From: Zymoseptoria tritici IPO323
Taxonomy: Eukaryota > Ascomycota > Dothideomycetes > Mycosphaerellales > Mycosphaerellaceae
Assembly (NCBI RefSeq): GCF_000219625.1
Contig: NC_018218.1
Location: 4,898,001 to 4,962,000 of the forward strand
Direction: 5' to 3'
Length of the DNA: 64,000 bases
The position numbers and the translations under genes were made by a program. Below, piece after piece: positions 1 to 10,211 of this stretch. The notes below the pieces were generated by a model, which saw only the letters and a program-made list of their open reading frames with translations, searched no databases and was not told the origin of the DNA. How positions within the stretch are numbered: position 1 is the first letter of the stretch; every line of letters starts with the position of its first letter.

Positions 1-1
1 T

Positions 2-259
2 CCCGAAAGATGGCTGGAGGCAAGCGAAACACAGCTGCGACTGATGGATCGCAATGACCTCTCCTTCGGTGCAGGGGCTAGGACTTGTCTGGGTAAGAAT
101 ATCTCAATACTTGAGATGTCAAAACTCATCCCTGAGCTGTATCGGCACTTCGACTTCGAATTGACGGATCCGACGAAAGAGTGGGAGCTGCACGATTACT
201 GGTTTGTCAAGCAGACCGGGTTGATCTGCAAGGTGAAGCGCAGAGAGCGATCTTGCTAG
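2..259 (+). CDS. Cytochrome P450, C-terminal fragment (cut by window edge)
   Basis: This is the 3' end of a cytochrome P450 monooxygenase gene; the frame is open from base 2. The first residues read PERWLE, matching the PERF/PERW motif, and about 20 residues later comes FGAGARTCLGKN, the heme-binding loop (FxxGxRxCxG) whose Cys is the axial heme ligand. About 55 residues follow to the stop, normal for a P450 tail. The protein oxidises a small molecule at a heme iron using electrons from a reductase, usually anchored on the ER membrane. The substrate and the CYP family cannot be told from this fragment. The rest of the gene, including any N-terminal membrane anchor, lies left of the window. 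Confidence 0.9.
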   Translation, partial: PERWLEASETQLRLMDRNDLSFGAGARTCLGKNISILEMSKLIPELYRHFDFELTDPTKEWELHDYWFVKQTGLICKVKRRERSC

Positions 260-291
260 AATCGAGACCAATATGAGAGGTTTCGATGGTC

Positions 292-959
292 CTAGCCCTT
301 GCCGAATCGCAGCTGGCATAGCTCGATAAACTCGTTCAGCCCCTCAGCCAGCTCGTCATTCCGTTCATCATTCCTCATCTGGTGGATGTAGTGCAAGCCA
401 AACTTGTCGCCCTTCTCCTGGGTCCAGGGGCCGCGTTGCCAGTCTGCAAACTCATGTTCTTGTCGACCGCCACCACCACCGCGGGTGTTTCCTCGCCCAC
501 CTCGACCTCCGCGCCCGCGTTGCTGGTGAAAGGTGGGCCGATGCTCATCGAGCCAGTCCTTGCGATTCCAGCCGTATGCATCGTCTGGTCCAGGTTCCAG
601 AGTCACGCCATATGCGAGCTGTAGTTGATGCTTTAGGTTGGGATATCTTACCAGGAGTCGTTTGAGTTCGGGATCATTTTCGAATCCTGTGAAGTCCAGT
701 TTCGGCGCTCTCTGCGTTGTTCCAGGTCGATCTGTGGGCAGTAACTGCTGATAGCCGTTGTTCTTTGCCCCAACGGACGCTTTCTCTTCATCGTGTTTCT
801 CTTTGTGCAATTTGTAGCATGGTATGGAGCAGCTGTTACCGGATCAGTCTCGTTTCTGCGGAATTGGATTGATGCGTAGTCTTACTATCTCAGCTCACAG
901 ACTGGGCATTTGTATTTCGAATCGACGGTCTGGCACACGCCGCATTTGGGCGCTGACAT
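292..959 (-). CDS. HIT-type zinc finger protein (Hit1/ZNHIT3-like)
   Basis: Two exons: 959-886 and 832-292, with a 53-bp intron (GTAAGA donor, AACAG acceptor); 204 codons. The N-terminus starts MSAPKCGVCQTVDSKYKCP and, after splicing, continues ELRYCSIPCYKLHKEKH. This gives the CxxC-CxxC-C-H pattern of a zf-HIT finger, which is split by the intron. A middle segment near residue 100 (DPELKRLLVRYP) fits the small helical C-terminal domain of Hit1 proteins, and an RG-rich RGGRGGRGNTRGGGGG stretch follows. Family members such as yeast Hit1 and human ZNHIT3 help assemble box C/D snoRNPs in the nucleus; that role here is inferred. The gene is divergent from COX11, with 213 bp between the start codons. 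Confidence 0.85.
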
Positions 960-1172
960 TCTGCTGGTCTCATATCTATTTCTCGGTGTTGGTGATGGAA
1001 AGAAGTAGTCGTCGATCACATGAAGGAAAGTTGACGCGAAGTCCAGTGCCAAGACAATCTGCTTGAGGAAAGTTGCGGCGATGAAACCATGACCTCCGCG
1101 ACCTGCAGACATCGCCGTCACCATCATTGATCTTGCGTTGTTCGTCAGTCACATCCCTTCGAATCACTTGCA

Positions 1173-2108
1173 ATGTCACCACCGAGATATCGATCGCTAT
1201 TGCAGTTGGCACGCGAGCGAGCACCATACAGCTTCTCAGGATGCATAAGGAACAATACCCAGAGACCGCAGTGGATTGCCCCAACAAGGCGAAGCGTTCA
1301 GACTACTACCTCGCAGACTTCTCGGGGAGCTCGTCCGACGATGGCACAATTGCAGAAACCATTTGAGCAGAAGAATGCGAGTACTCTGTACGTGGCAGAA
1401 TCTTGACGCCGAGAGACATAGACGTTGGATCTTCTGGGACAGTACACTGACCTTCAGTAGCTACTACGTGATCTCGATTGTGCTCGGGACTGTTGCGTTG
1501 AGCTATGGAAGCGTCCCGCTGTACAAGACAATCTGTCAACAGACGGGATGGGGTGGACAACCGATCAAATCAGCCGCTCACTCAGTACCAGACGGCGAGG
1601 ACGAAGTAACCGCAAAGCTGACTCCGGTCACTTCATCACGACGACTGCGTATAACGTTCGCCGGCTCCACGTCTGATATCTTACCCTGGAAGTTTACGCC
1701 ACAGCAAAGAGAAGTCAGGGTATTACCAGGAGAGACAGCGTTGGCCTTTTACACAGCCACGAACCAAAGTAAAGACGAGGATATCATTGGGGTAGCGACA
1801 TACAGCGTGACTCCGGCACAAGTGGCTCCATACTTCAGCAAGATCCAATGTTTCTGCTTCGAGGAGCAGAGATTGAACAAGGGAGAGACTGTGGACATGC
1901 CAGTGTTCTTCTACATCGATCCGGATTTCTTAAAGGATCCAACAATGAGAGGCATTGATACCATCACGCTGAACTACACGTTCTTTAGTAGGTCAAATGT
2001 CGGATCCAGTCGATCAGACTGGGCCAGAAGGAATTGCATGCTGACTATTGGACAGAGGCGAAATACGACAAGAATGGGCATCTATCGCCAGTGCCTTCAC
2101 CGTACTAG
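1173..2108 (+). CDS. COX11: Cytochrome c oxidase assembly protein COX11 (copper chaperone)
   Basis: Three exons: 1173-1387, 1461-1987 and 2056-2108; 264 aa. COX11 is an inner-membrane protein of mitochondria that delivers copper to the CuB site of Cox1. Visible features are an N-terminal Arg/Ser-rich presequence, one transmembrane segment (YYVISIVLGTVALSYGSV) followed by PLYKTICQQTGWGG, and the immunoglobulin-like CtaG/Cox11 domain. That domain carries the copper-binding CFCF motif (KIQCFCFEEQ) and ends TFFKAKYDKNG after the last splice. Both introns are short, and splicing is needed to reach the conserved ends: unspliced, the frame runs on into unrelated sequence. Start at 1173 is the first ATG in frame with the presequence. 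Confidence 0.93.
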
Positions 2109-2259
2109 TATGCAGTGGCTTGTGCGTGCTGATCGAACCAGCAACCTGCTCGGGCATGGCGCGCATCATCCAAAGCAGCTTTTGCGTTTTACCTATGGCA
2201 ATCGGGACACGCCTATAGTACCCCGCCAGCAATCCGACCGAAGCTTCCCTGCATGAGCT

Positions 2260-2979
2260 ATGAGTCTACGGCTTTCGAAGAGTTCCCCTCACCTCGAGTG
2301 CTTCTTCCATCTTACCCTCCGGTCGGAACTCCGTTTAACATCAGCAAGATTTGCTCGAACCCGTAGCGCTTTCGGCCGAACCACCACCAGAATCATGGCA
2401 GACCGCGAGCTTGATTCTAGCCGGCAGGCTCAGAGGCTTCCTGCTCCCACAACATACCTCACTGGCCACGACAATACAACCGGGAAAGCGGTCATCCATT
2501 CAAAGCGTCCAATCAAGTTCAACAGTTTCGATGCCGAAAACCTCCAGATGTCCGTCGCATACACCACTAGCTTCCCAGCTGATCTGAATGGCGACGCTGA
2601 TGTTCATGCACACGAGGAGAAGGTGAAGAGTGGGAAGCTTGGTCTGGTATCTGGCGGAGGGACCGTGCTGCGATATGTTGACTTCGCGCCGGATTACGAG
2701 TGTATGATGCACCGCACTCAGTCACTGGACTATGGAATCGTTTTGGAAGGAGAAATCGAATCCGTCCTCGACTCAGGAGAAGTGCAGCTCATGAGAAGAG
2801 GGGACTCGATGGTTCAAAGAGCAACCATGCATTCCTGGCGAAACCCCAGCAAGACTGAATGGGCTCGCATGATTTTCGTGCTTCAGGATTGTCAGCCAGT
2901 CATTGTTGGAGGAAAGATTGTCAAAGAAGATCTTGGAACTGGCGCCGGTGAAGTGTTGCCGTCTGGGAATGATGTGTGA
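2260..2979 (+). CDS. Cupin-fold (RmlC-like) domain protein
   Basis: Single-exon frame of 239 codons; an internal ATG at 2395 (MADRELDS) is an equally good start and would remove 45 basic, Ser/Arg-rich residues that could be a mitochondrial presequence. The core (RYVDFAPDYECMMHRTQSLD, then YGIVLEGEIESVLDSGE, GDSMVQRATMHSWRNPS) has the two cupin motifs: a G(X)nHxH-like first motif and a second motif with G-D, then H-x-W-x-N. This arrangement is common in small fungal proteins annotated as cupin-domain or RmlC-like. The substrate is unknown. Such proteins often sit near secondary-metabolite genes, and a P450 fragment lies 2 kb upstream, but no cluster is shown here. Confidence 0.8.
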   Translation: MSLRLSKSSPHLECFFHLTLRSELRLTSARFARTRSAFGRTTTRIMADRELDSSRQAQRLPAPTTYLTGHDNTTGKAVIHSKRPIKFNSFDAENLQMSVAYTTSFPADLNGDADVHAHEEKVKSGKLGLVSGGGTVLRYVDFAPDYECMMHRTQSLDYGIVLEGEIESVLDSGEVQLMRRGDSMVQRATMHSWRNPSKTEWARMIFVLQDCQPVIVGGKIVKEDLGTGAGEVLPSGNDV

Positions 2980-4481
2980 GAAGATACTCTACACAGTCTA
3001 CATATTCGACGCCAAGACGCTCGACGGCGTCGAGTACATTGCAAGAGACTGTTTGTCTTGAACAAGTCGGTACTCCATAGATGCGGAGACAGGTCCGAAA
3101 GACAGCTACGCCAAGACGAGCTGTCGGAAAAGCACCTCACCTCAATCGTCATGCTTTCCAGGACATGCACGAGAAGCAAAGAATGTCTTCTCTTCCACCT
3201 CACGATCCGGTAAATGGCTCTCGCACATATGTGGCCTACGAAGTTTGCGAGCGTAGATCTCCGCCGGGCTTGACACGTTCCGCACAGCGTTGTCCGCGCG
3301 CCACAGCATGGCGTGTAGGTCTCAATGCCTCCACACCGAGACGCATGTTGCCATGGTGAGCATGAGTGTTTCATATGACTGTCAGATAGTTGTCACTGGC
3401 GAGCGGCCCTTCGCGTCTGGTACGCCAGATTTTTGCATATTATTTCCGCTTTCCTCGAAACCCAAAACAGCTCCTGCTCACCAGTGCACTGGACCGAGAC
3501 ATGTCACTGCAAGTTTGTTGCGCACAGCTCGGAGTGCGAAACTCAACTTACGATCAGATCTCCTGAAAAGGAGCAAAAACAAACACCCCCGTTTTCCTGG
3601 CCCAAAGGAGAGGATACTAGGAGGACAATGAAACCATTTACTCATTTCTGACACCCTGGAGGCTGGTTTTCTGTTGATCATACTGCACGCCGAAGTCCAC
3701 TTGCCCGAGACCGAACCCATTCCACCACAAACTACCCGACTTTCCACTTCGCCAATCCTCCTCTTTATTCTCAACGCGGTACGGGTGGGCCAACACGAGG
3801 GCCCGTAGGACGTGGTTCTTGAAGAATGGCTGCGCTGGCGGGGTATATGTGCCTACAAAAAAACTGAGCGGGATGGCGTAGTGTCCGAGGGGGGCGGCAG
3901 CGAGCGGACATCTGCATCGTCCCAGCAACGAGGACAGTACTGTTGTCGAGACCCGCTCCAGCTCCTGTTCTACGAAAAAGCTGCGAGCTTCTGTCTTCAG
4001 AAATCGCCAAGTACTCGCGCCCTCATCTCTACTATCGGTCCTTGCGCCAGCACCTCCCATATGCCGCCAGGTCCGATCTTCACTCTACCGGACACGCCAC
4101 CCATCTTCATGTGCTAGGAACTGGAAGGTTTCGTGGTGAGGATACTTTCACTTCCGCCGAAAGCCAACCACAACTGGCCGAGCGAAAGCACGAACTGATC
4201 TTCGCCCATTGAGCATGATCCTCATGCTTACGAGATGCAAAATCGAGAACATGTCGTAATTGCCCGAACCAAGCAACGACATGGTCACCGGGAGTCAGCG
4301 CTGATTTCGCATGTACGAGACAGTCTGTACCGCCAGCTCCTCGCTTGCATTCCGTTCTCGCAATTGAAGGACGGAAGTCATCGTCCGTTTGTCGATATTT
4401 GGGCTAGTGCCGGAAGGTCGTGGGGGCAGGGGGGTTCTTGCGGAGAACCTGGTCGGGATTGGTGGGATAATATGCGGAGGC
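2980..4481. other. Intergenic region without a supported gene
   Basis: About 1.5 kb between the cupin gene and the MITE. Several overlapping short frames exist on both strands, but none shows a recognised motif or clear splice structure. The one exception worth noting is listed separately (3638-4060, minus strand). Confidence 0.5.
3638..4060 (-). CDS. Possible small protein of unknown function
   Basis: Open frame of 140 codons on the minus strand. I do not recognise it. The C-terminal half looks protein-like: a hydrophobic/proline stretch (HYAIPLSFFVGTYTPPAQPF) is followed by KNHVLRALVLAHPYR and an aromatic, Gly-rich tail (SLWWNGFGLGQVDFG). The N-terminal half looks less convincing and may belong to an intron or another exon. 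It could be a small organellar membrane protein, or chance. Homologues in related genomes would decide. Confidence 0.22.
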   Translation of the reverse strand: MGGAGARTDSRDEGASTWRFLKTEARSFFVEQELERVSTTVLSSLLGRCRCPLAAAPLGHYAIPLSFFVGTYTPPAQPFFKNHVLRALVLAHPYRVENKEEDWRSGKSGSLWWNGFGLGQVDFGVQYDQQKTSLQGVRNE

Positions 4482-4490
4482 ATCGGTGAC
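4482..4490. repeat. 9-bp target-site duplication, left copy
   Basis: The 9-mer ATCGGTGAC occurs here and again at 5058-5066, exactly flanking the inverted-repeat element between them. A 9-bp duplication is characteristic of Mutator-like (MULE) insertions. Confidence 0.85.
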
Positions 4491-5057
4491 TAGTCTCAGT
4501 GCCTCAGTCCACGCCCAGTTAGCGCGGATTCGCACGCCTACTGTTCGTGGTCTGAGGGTCCGAACGCCGAATTTAGGAGATAGAGCGCAGCATTAGTATA
4601 GAATTTACACCTTAATAAAGCGCAGCATCGTTTCGGCCCCAATTGCTACAACGCAACAACGAAACTAGTTATTAAAAATCCGAGACTATAACTTTGTAGA
4701 GCCGAGTCTTGCGATTTAAACGGTGTATTAATTATTTAAATCCGACGCCAAACGAAAGCTGTAATAGAGCTCGCGCAAATTCTTCGGAATTCTAATTTGT
4801 TAGGCGAAAAATAGGAAAATGCGAGCTCTATTAGGGCACGCAAAACACACTTAAATTTTCTATACGATACGCCGTTCGAATCGCAAGACTCGGCTCTACA
4901 AAGTTACAGTGCCGGATTTTTAAAAAAGGTCGTTGTTGTTGCGCTGTCGCGTGCTGCACTACATCTCCTAGAAATCCGGCTTGGGCCCTCAGACCCTCTT
5001 AGGCGAGGCGCTCGAAGAGGTTAGTGCTCGCCAAGAGGGTCTGTGCGCCTGAGACTA
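4491..5057. mobile_element. Foldback MITE, Mutator-like by its 9-bp duplication
   Basis: A 567-bp element with no coding capacity. Its ends are inverted repeats starting TAGTCTCAG, and homology between the two halves continues inward for roughly 280 bp, so the whole element is an imperfect palindrome. Matched blocks include the arm segment around 4698-4718 (TTTGTAGAGCCGAGTCTTGC) and its complement around 4886-4906, and GAGCTC-containing segments near 4770 and 4822. It is flanked by ATCGGTGAC on both sides. It must be mobilised in trans by an autonomous transposase not in this window. The arms differ by many transitions, consistent with age or RIP. Confidence 0.85.
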
Positions 5058-5066
5058 ATCGGTGAC
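5058..5066. repeat. 9-bp target-site duplication, right copy
   Basis: Right-hand copy of ATCGGTGAC, identical to 4482-4490. Confidence 0.85.
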
Positions 5067-5215
5067 GGTGTTTGTGGGGAAACCTGGTAACGACGATCTA
5101 CGGACCACTTCAACAATGCGGAGCCGAGTTCATTGCTCGTGGGATGTTGAACTATTCACCGGCTATGTCTGTGCAGAAGAGGGGAGCATTGGCAGTAAAG
5201 ACGAATTGGGGTTCG

Positions 5216-5221
5216 TATAAA
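5216..5221 (+). promoter_or_regulatory. TATA box of the glycosidase gene
   Basis: TATAAA lies 82 bp upstream of the glycosidase start codon, a normal distance for a fungal core promoter with a short 5' UTR. No other TATA-like element lies between it and the ATG. Confidence 0.5.
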
Positions 5222-5302
5222 GCAGTGGTACGACCATCGTCATTCTAACCATTAGCACAGTCTCATCTTCCACCTCGACCAACGGCCATTATACACATCA
5301 TC

Positions 5303-6988
5303 ATGCCATTTCTTTCAAGCTCCATCGCTCTTGCAGCTCTGATTGCATTTGCCTCTGCAGAAAGTAATCTCGGAGGCCAAGGCTACGTGGATCTCTCGGT
5401 CTATGGCGGAACTCCAGATGCAAAAGGCGCAGGAATTCTTTACGGTATACCCAACGATCCCGCCTACTATCCCGGAACGGCACCAGCTCGATCCACATGG
5501 GGACCATACTTCCAAGGGGCTGGTATTTCCTGGGTCCGCGCTGGGGGTGCTCAGATTCCCTTCAAAGGATACGCTTCCGACCTTCTTGAAGGCGGTACTG
5601 AGGGCTATGATAAGCGGTTTGCGTCGTTCAAGCAGAACTTTCAGGATGCGAGGGCTTTGAACCCGAATAATCAGTCTGTAGCCTTGACCGTACTCGGAGC
5701 TTCAAGATGGAACCGAATGAAGGGCTAACCCGTGTCTGATCTAGATTTGTCTTGCTCGTTCATGATCTTTGGGGCGCAGACGGTGGGCAAGGGAGCAACA
5801 CGCCTTTCCCGTGTGATGATGGCGATTGTGCGCAATATGGCGTCTACCTGGACAAGCTGATTGCGGATCTGAAGGACAAGTAGGTGATCTGATCTCGGTC
5901 AAACGAAGTGCTCTCTCAGAATGTGAAACTGACCGGAATATGGAATAGCGATCTGTTGGGAGGTCTACACATTGACATTTGGAATGAGGTGTGTTGTATT
6001 CCTGCTTCAAACTCCTTCTTGCATGCCGCTGACCAGACGCAGCCTGACATTTCGGGCTTTTGGGCTCGCTCGCAAGACCAATATCTCCAAGCGTACGACT
6101 ACGCCTACTCCAAGTACAGAGCTGCGTTCGGCACGGCCGTGGCGCTGGTTGCGCCTTCTACTTCCAGCCAGCCTGATGCCAACAACGATTGGTGGAAGAA
6201 CTTCACGAGCCACATTAGCGCCAACGGCAATGTACGATATCCTGCATCCCTCGATAGTAGTGAAGGCTCCCAGGCTAACTTTTCTTGCAAAGATCCCGGA
6301 CTGGTGGAGCGCCCACCAGCTGAACGGAGCCAGCTCAGCCAACTGCGGCAACGATCCTGTCAATACACAGGCCGGATTGAATGACGTCCTGTCCCAACAC
6401 GGGCTCCCAGCACGACCATTCCAGCTCAACGAGTACGCCTACATTGATGAGCAGAGTCCAGCATATACTGCATGGTTCATATCACGCTTCGAGCGTACCG
6501 GCATCACCGGATTGCGTGCCGACTGGGGCTCGAAGGTCGGCCTCCACAACGACCTCGCCAAACTCCTTGGACCAGGAGGAAATGACACGACCGACAATTT
6601 CTACAAACTCGGTGACTGGCATGTTCTGAACTACTACACCCAGCAGCAACATGGCGTCATCACCAAGGCTGGAGCGACTGTCAGCACATGCTACGACCTG
6701 TATGTGACGCAGGAGCGAGACGTCGGCTCGACGCACATCCTCGCTGGCTCACGTGGTCAGAGCGGCGCTTATCCTATCACCGTCTCGAACGTCGATTCGA
6801 TGCCCGCCTATCACGGGAAGACCTCACTGCGTGCGGTGATCAACGAGATTCCGTACAACAATGGAGGACGGGTGGATTGTCCTGTACTTTACTCCAACAC
6901 CACCGTCGCCGTGTCCGACAACAAGATCGTGATCAATCTGGAACAGACCACAAACTCTTCCTACACCATCGATCTGTACGCCGCATGA
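5303..6988 (+). CDS. Secreted clan GH-A glycoside hydrolase (GH39-like)
   Basis: Five exons (5303-5673, 5745-5879, 5949-5988, 6043-6231, 6293-6988), 476 aa. Each later intron has a CTGAC/CTAAC branch site; the first donor (GTCTGT) is weak. A signal peptide (MPFLSSSIALAALIAFASA) marks a secreted enzyme. The core reads FVLLVHDLWGADGG, then, only after splicing, LHIDIWNEPDISGFW. WNEP is the clan GH-A acid/base site, and FQLNEYAYIDEQ further on holds a Glu in the position of the nucleophile. The order and spacing fit fungal GH39-type retaining glycosidases (beta-xylosidase or related). Substrate and exact family number are inferred. Splicing joins WNE to PD, which strongly supports the third intron. 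Confidence 0.85.
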
Positions 6989-7055
6989 AGTCCGAGGGCT
7001 TGTGCGAAGCTGGGAAAGCCGAACAAAAGCATGCATATATATGGACCATAATCGA

Positions 7056-8492
7056 TCAAAGCTTCTGCATAAGCTGTCTCAATGTCCGCGCATACTCTTG
7101 GCAGTCAGCGAGATGAACATACTGCGAGCGCCCAAGCAATTTGATCGCTTCCTCCAGCACAATCCTCTGACCCAATGGCACGCAAATATCGCCAGCCTTG
7201 GACATTTTGACATTCATCTCATGACCCTTTCGCACGAAAATTTGAACCATCTCATCGTCACAGGGACGGTCTAGAAGAATGTTGTCCGGCAGAAGCTCGT
7301 CTTCGCTGTCACTGCCCGCTGGCTGCTCTCCACCGCGATTCTGCAAGACTGACAATTTGATCTTAACGAGCGCTCCGCGGATTTGCGGGAGATAGATGCC
7401 ATAGATGATGATGAGTAGAGCCGAGACGAAGATGCCAAACGGCTCGTAGAACATCCCACGGCTGTATCGCCGACAGTGCCAGAAGATGGCTCCAGCGTGG
7501 ACAAGTGAGAGTCGCACTTTATGATCGTCCAGGGTCAATGACTGTAGGACTGATGTGTCGAGATCCGCGACGGGAAATCCTTGAGAGCTCTGAGCACGGG
7601 CAGTGCTTAACTGCCGACCCGTGGCAATGAGAGCACGGTATGGACACAAGAGCAGGATGCGAGAAAGGTGCAGATGGAAGATGATAGGCTTCTCGTACCC
7701 TTTCTCGAGCGCAACGTCACCGTTTGCCGTCCAGTGGATGGCATCTAGGCAGTCGCAAGCACTGTTCCGCCAGGATGCATAGATCGAATTAGCGGGTAGC
7801 CATTGCTGGGACTGCTGATGTGAGCGGTCATCTTCGCTCCCCGACTCGGATTGTTCTGTTTCAGCGAGTGGACCAGGGCTCCAAGAGGAGAGCGGATCTC
7901 GGACCGCTCGCGCCACTTCTGCTGTCTTTGCTAGTAGACAGTATATCATGAAGATTTTGCTCGTGATGCTGATTCGCTCCGGTAGCTTGTTCTTTGTGTA
8001 GAGGGTGTGTAGCAAGGAGCGGACGCCTCCAGTTCGCTGAGGTGCCGGTGTCGCTAACACAGATTGGTCGGGTGCACCGAGTGCCATCCATTCAACGGCA
8101 CTGGAAGCTTCCCATCTCGCCTCACTGGATGGCATGTCATGGTCATCCAAGGGTAAGCTTATCGAGCCGTCCTCGACACGCAAGAGATGCGTGTACGTCT
8201 GTACAAGCCATTGGCACCAGAACAGCCTGCAGTGGCTTTCCTGTGCGATCCAAGCCCGCCACTGAAGATCGAGTTGAGACGGATCGATGTCTTTCAAACT
8301 TTGCGGGCGATACTGGCGAGCGTAAAGCTCACAAGCCACGTGAGCCTCCGCCAATGCAAGTCCTGAGGATCGTGTGCCCGAAGTATTGAAGTGTGTAATG
8401 GCAGAAAGAATGCAGGCTTGCGCAAAGGGCAACGGATCGCAGTCAGCACCATTCTCCGATGCGTTCCGTATCGCACGTCGGAGAAATTCCTC
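7056..8492 (-). pseudogene. C2H2/Zn2Cys6 transcription factor, C-terminal part (cut off by transposon nest)
   Basis: This frame has no start of its own that makes sense: it is open right up to the left edge of the Copia element. It begins EEFLRRAIRNASENGADCDP and continues PFAQACILSAITHFN, typical of the middle of a Fungal_trans (PF04082-type) regulatory domain; about 478 codons to the stop at 7056. The missing N-terminus with the DNA-binding fingers lies at 29260-30429 in the same orientation. Removing the transposon nest plus one target duplication joins the two parts in frame (..CRMTF|EEFLRRA..), giving about 868 aa. An internal ATG at 8432 could give a truncated protein, but it would lack all DNA-binding domains. 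Confidence 0.88.
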
Positions 8493-8497
8493 GAAAG

Positions 8498-8685
8498 AAT
8501 TGAAAAGGATGTCCTGTGCAAGGACGAAGGTAGGAATTAACTGTGTGTCTGATTTTCTATTCTACGGAGGAGAAACTGCTGTTATCTACCTTTATAAGAC
8601 GTTTGCTGCGTACAAACCCTCCTTTAATCCCTATGCTTCCTGTTAATTCCCGCTGCAGCCCTATGCAGGCTAGCAAATACTAATT
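8498..8685 (-). repeat. Copia 3' LTR
   Basis: 188 bp, aligned without gaps to 29072-29259. I count 8 differences, every one a CpA-to-TpA or TpG-to-TpA change on one copy or the other: the pattern left by repeat-induced point mutation. Confidence 0.9.
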
Positions 8686-8801
8686 CTCCCACTTAGCTGT
8701 GTATAGCTGTTGCTAGAAGATCGGTCGTCACGTTGTTATTCGTGATCGTGTTTATGTTCGTGTCCGCAGTCGGCTCGACTTATGCTAAGGCCCCTTATAT
8801 G

Positions 8802-9205
8802 TTAGAGGAAGTCTTCCTTAGGCAATAGTTTCGTAAAAATATCTGCGGTGTTGTCCTTGCTGTCTACTCTGTAAGTAGTAATAATTCCGTCGGTTACGGC
8901 TTAGCGGATGAAGTAATACTTAATGTCGATATGTTTCGCCCTTCTATAACCTTTAGGGTTGTAAGTGAGTTTAAGTGCGGCGTTGTTGTTAATGTAGATC
9001 GGTACGCTGTCGATGTAGCAGTCCGGCAGTTCGAGCTCGTTAATAAAGTTCCGTAGCCAGATAGCCTCCTGAGCGGCGGACGCTCCGGCGACGTATTCGG
9101 CTTCTATAGTGCTTGTCGCAATGCATCGTTGGCGTTTGGACGCCCATAAGATAGCTGCTCCTAAGAACATTGCTACCCAGCCGGTGGTGGATCGTCGTTA
9201 GTCTA
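8802..9205 (-). pseudogene. Copia pol, RNase H C-terminal remnant
   Basis: The minus strand reads RRSTTGWVAMFLGAAILWAS, then KRQRCIATSTIEAEYVA and KHIDIKYYFIR, followed after one RIP stop by TTYRVDSKDNTADIFTKLLP. This is the Copia RNase H domain and the usual C-terminal DNLADIFTK tail. Upstream coding stops abruptly at the LINE tail at 9206 and resumes at 22406, where the minus strand reads SDADxAADLD. The two pieces join through the duplicated 14-mer. Confidence 0.88.
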
Positions 9206-9646
9206 TTGTTTGTTTGTTTGTTATTTGTTTGTTCTATTTATGTCCTTTCGGAGTCCAAGACTATATAGGACGGCTTTGCTATAAAGGCAAAGTAGTAGAT
9301 CTAGTTACAATTAGATTTTTCGGTATTCTTTAACCTTAGGGGAGACCCCGTGCCTAAGGCAATACTAAAGGACTTTAAACAAATGCGAGACAAAGGAAAT
9401 TAAACAAGTGTTGTAGCCTAAGGCTGCAGAATTTTCGCGCTAAGCTTTTGCAGAATTTTTAGCGGATCCTTCCGCTTCGTACATACGCTACGAATTCGAA
9501 AAAGATGTAGCGCAAGGCGATATAGCGCAAAGGCGCAAAAAGTAGCTATCTAACTCGCTGCCTTCTCTTGTCCTTAATATGCCTTTGTAGAACTATATGC
9601 CGCCTTCTAGCGCATATAGCTACGTAGGTTAATCGCAGAGTTATAG

Positions 9647-9975
9647 TGTTAGAAGCACCTCGAGAGGGAATGTAGGCTTACACCGAAAACAAATAGTTGT
9701 AGAATGTAACGAGTCGATTCGATAAGGAAGGGAATAGACAAGAGCGTCCCCTAAGGCTATGTACCCGCCCTTCGTGTTACCAAATGCGTCCCTCCGCCTA
9801 GACTAGGCACCGGTCGCAGTCTAACGTCCGCTCGGGGGCTATCGTACGCCTATAAGGTTCGTCCCTCTATAGGATGTCCTAGTCTAGGCTAGATAAGATA
9901 GCACCGGTAATCTATAGTACTAGGATAGTCCAGGTTAGGACAGGTAGGGGGCGTTATCGTAAGGGTGTCCTTATA
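9647..9975 (-). repeat. Gypsy 3' LTR
   Basis: 329 bp, same length as 21718-22046 and collinear without gaps. I count about 18 differences, all transitions and mostly CpA-to-TpA or TpG-to-TpA, with three CG/TA double changes. RIP therefore acted after this element had inserted. Confidence 0.92.
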
Positions 9976-10211
9976 TTACCCCCCTCCCCTCTCTACAACT
10001 AACCTTAGTTGCGGTAGAAAATTCATAAGCTGTTAGCTGCTAGATGTCCTAATCTAGAAGGATTTGCGGGTCCGTAGCGTCGCTATATTAATTTAATTCT
10101 TCTTCCAAACTTTCTCTCTTCTTTACTAACTACTAAAAAGTAAGTAATCTAGGGTAGTGCTAGTATAGTCTAGTTTAGGTCTAGCAAGGCTAACATTAGC
10201 GTAGACACACT

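Noticed and set aside
7056..8432. Left half of the regulator as a complete, independent gene starting at 8432
   Set aside because: The open frame continues upstream with Fungal_trans-like sequence to the transposon edge, and the missing N-terminus is found at the other end of the nest.
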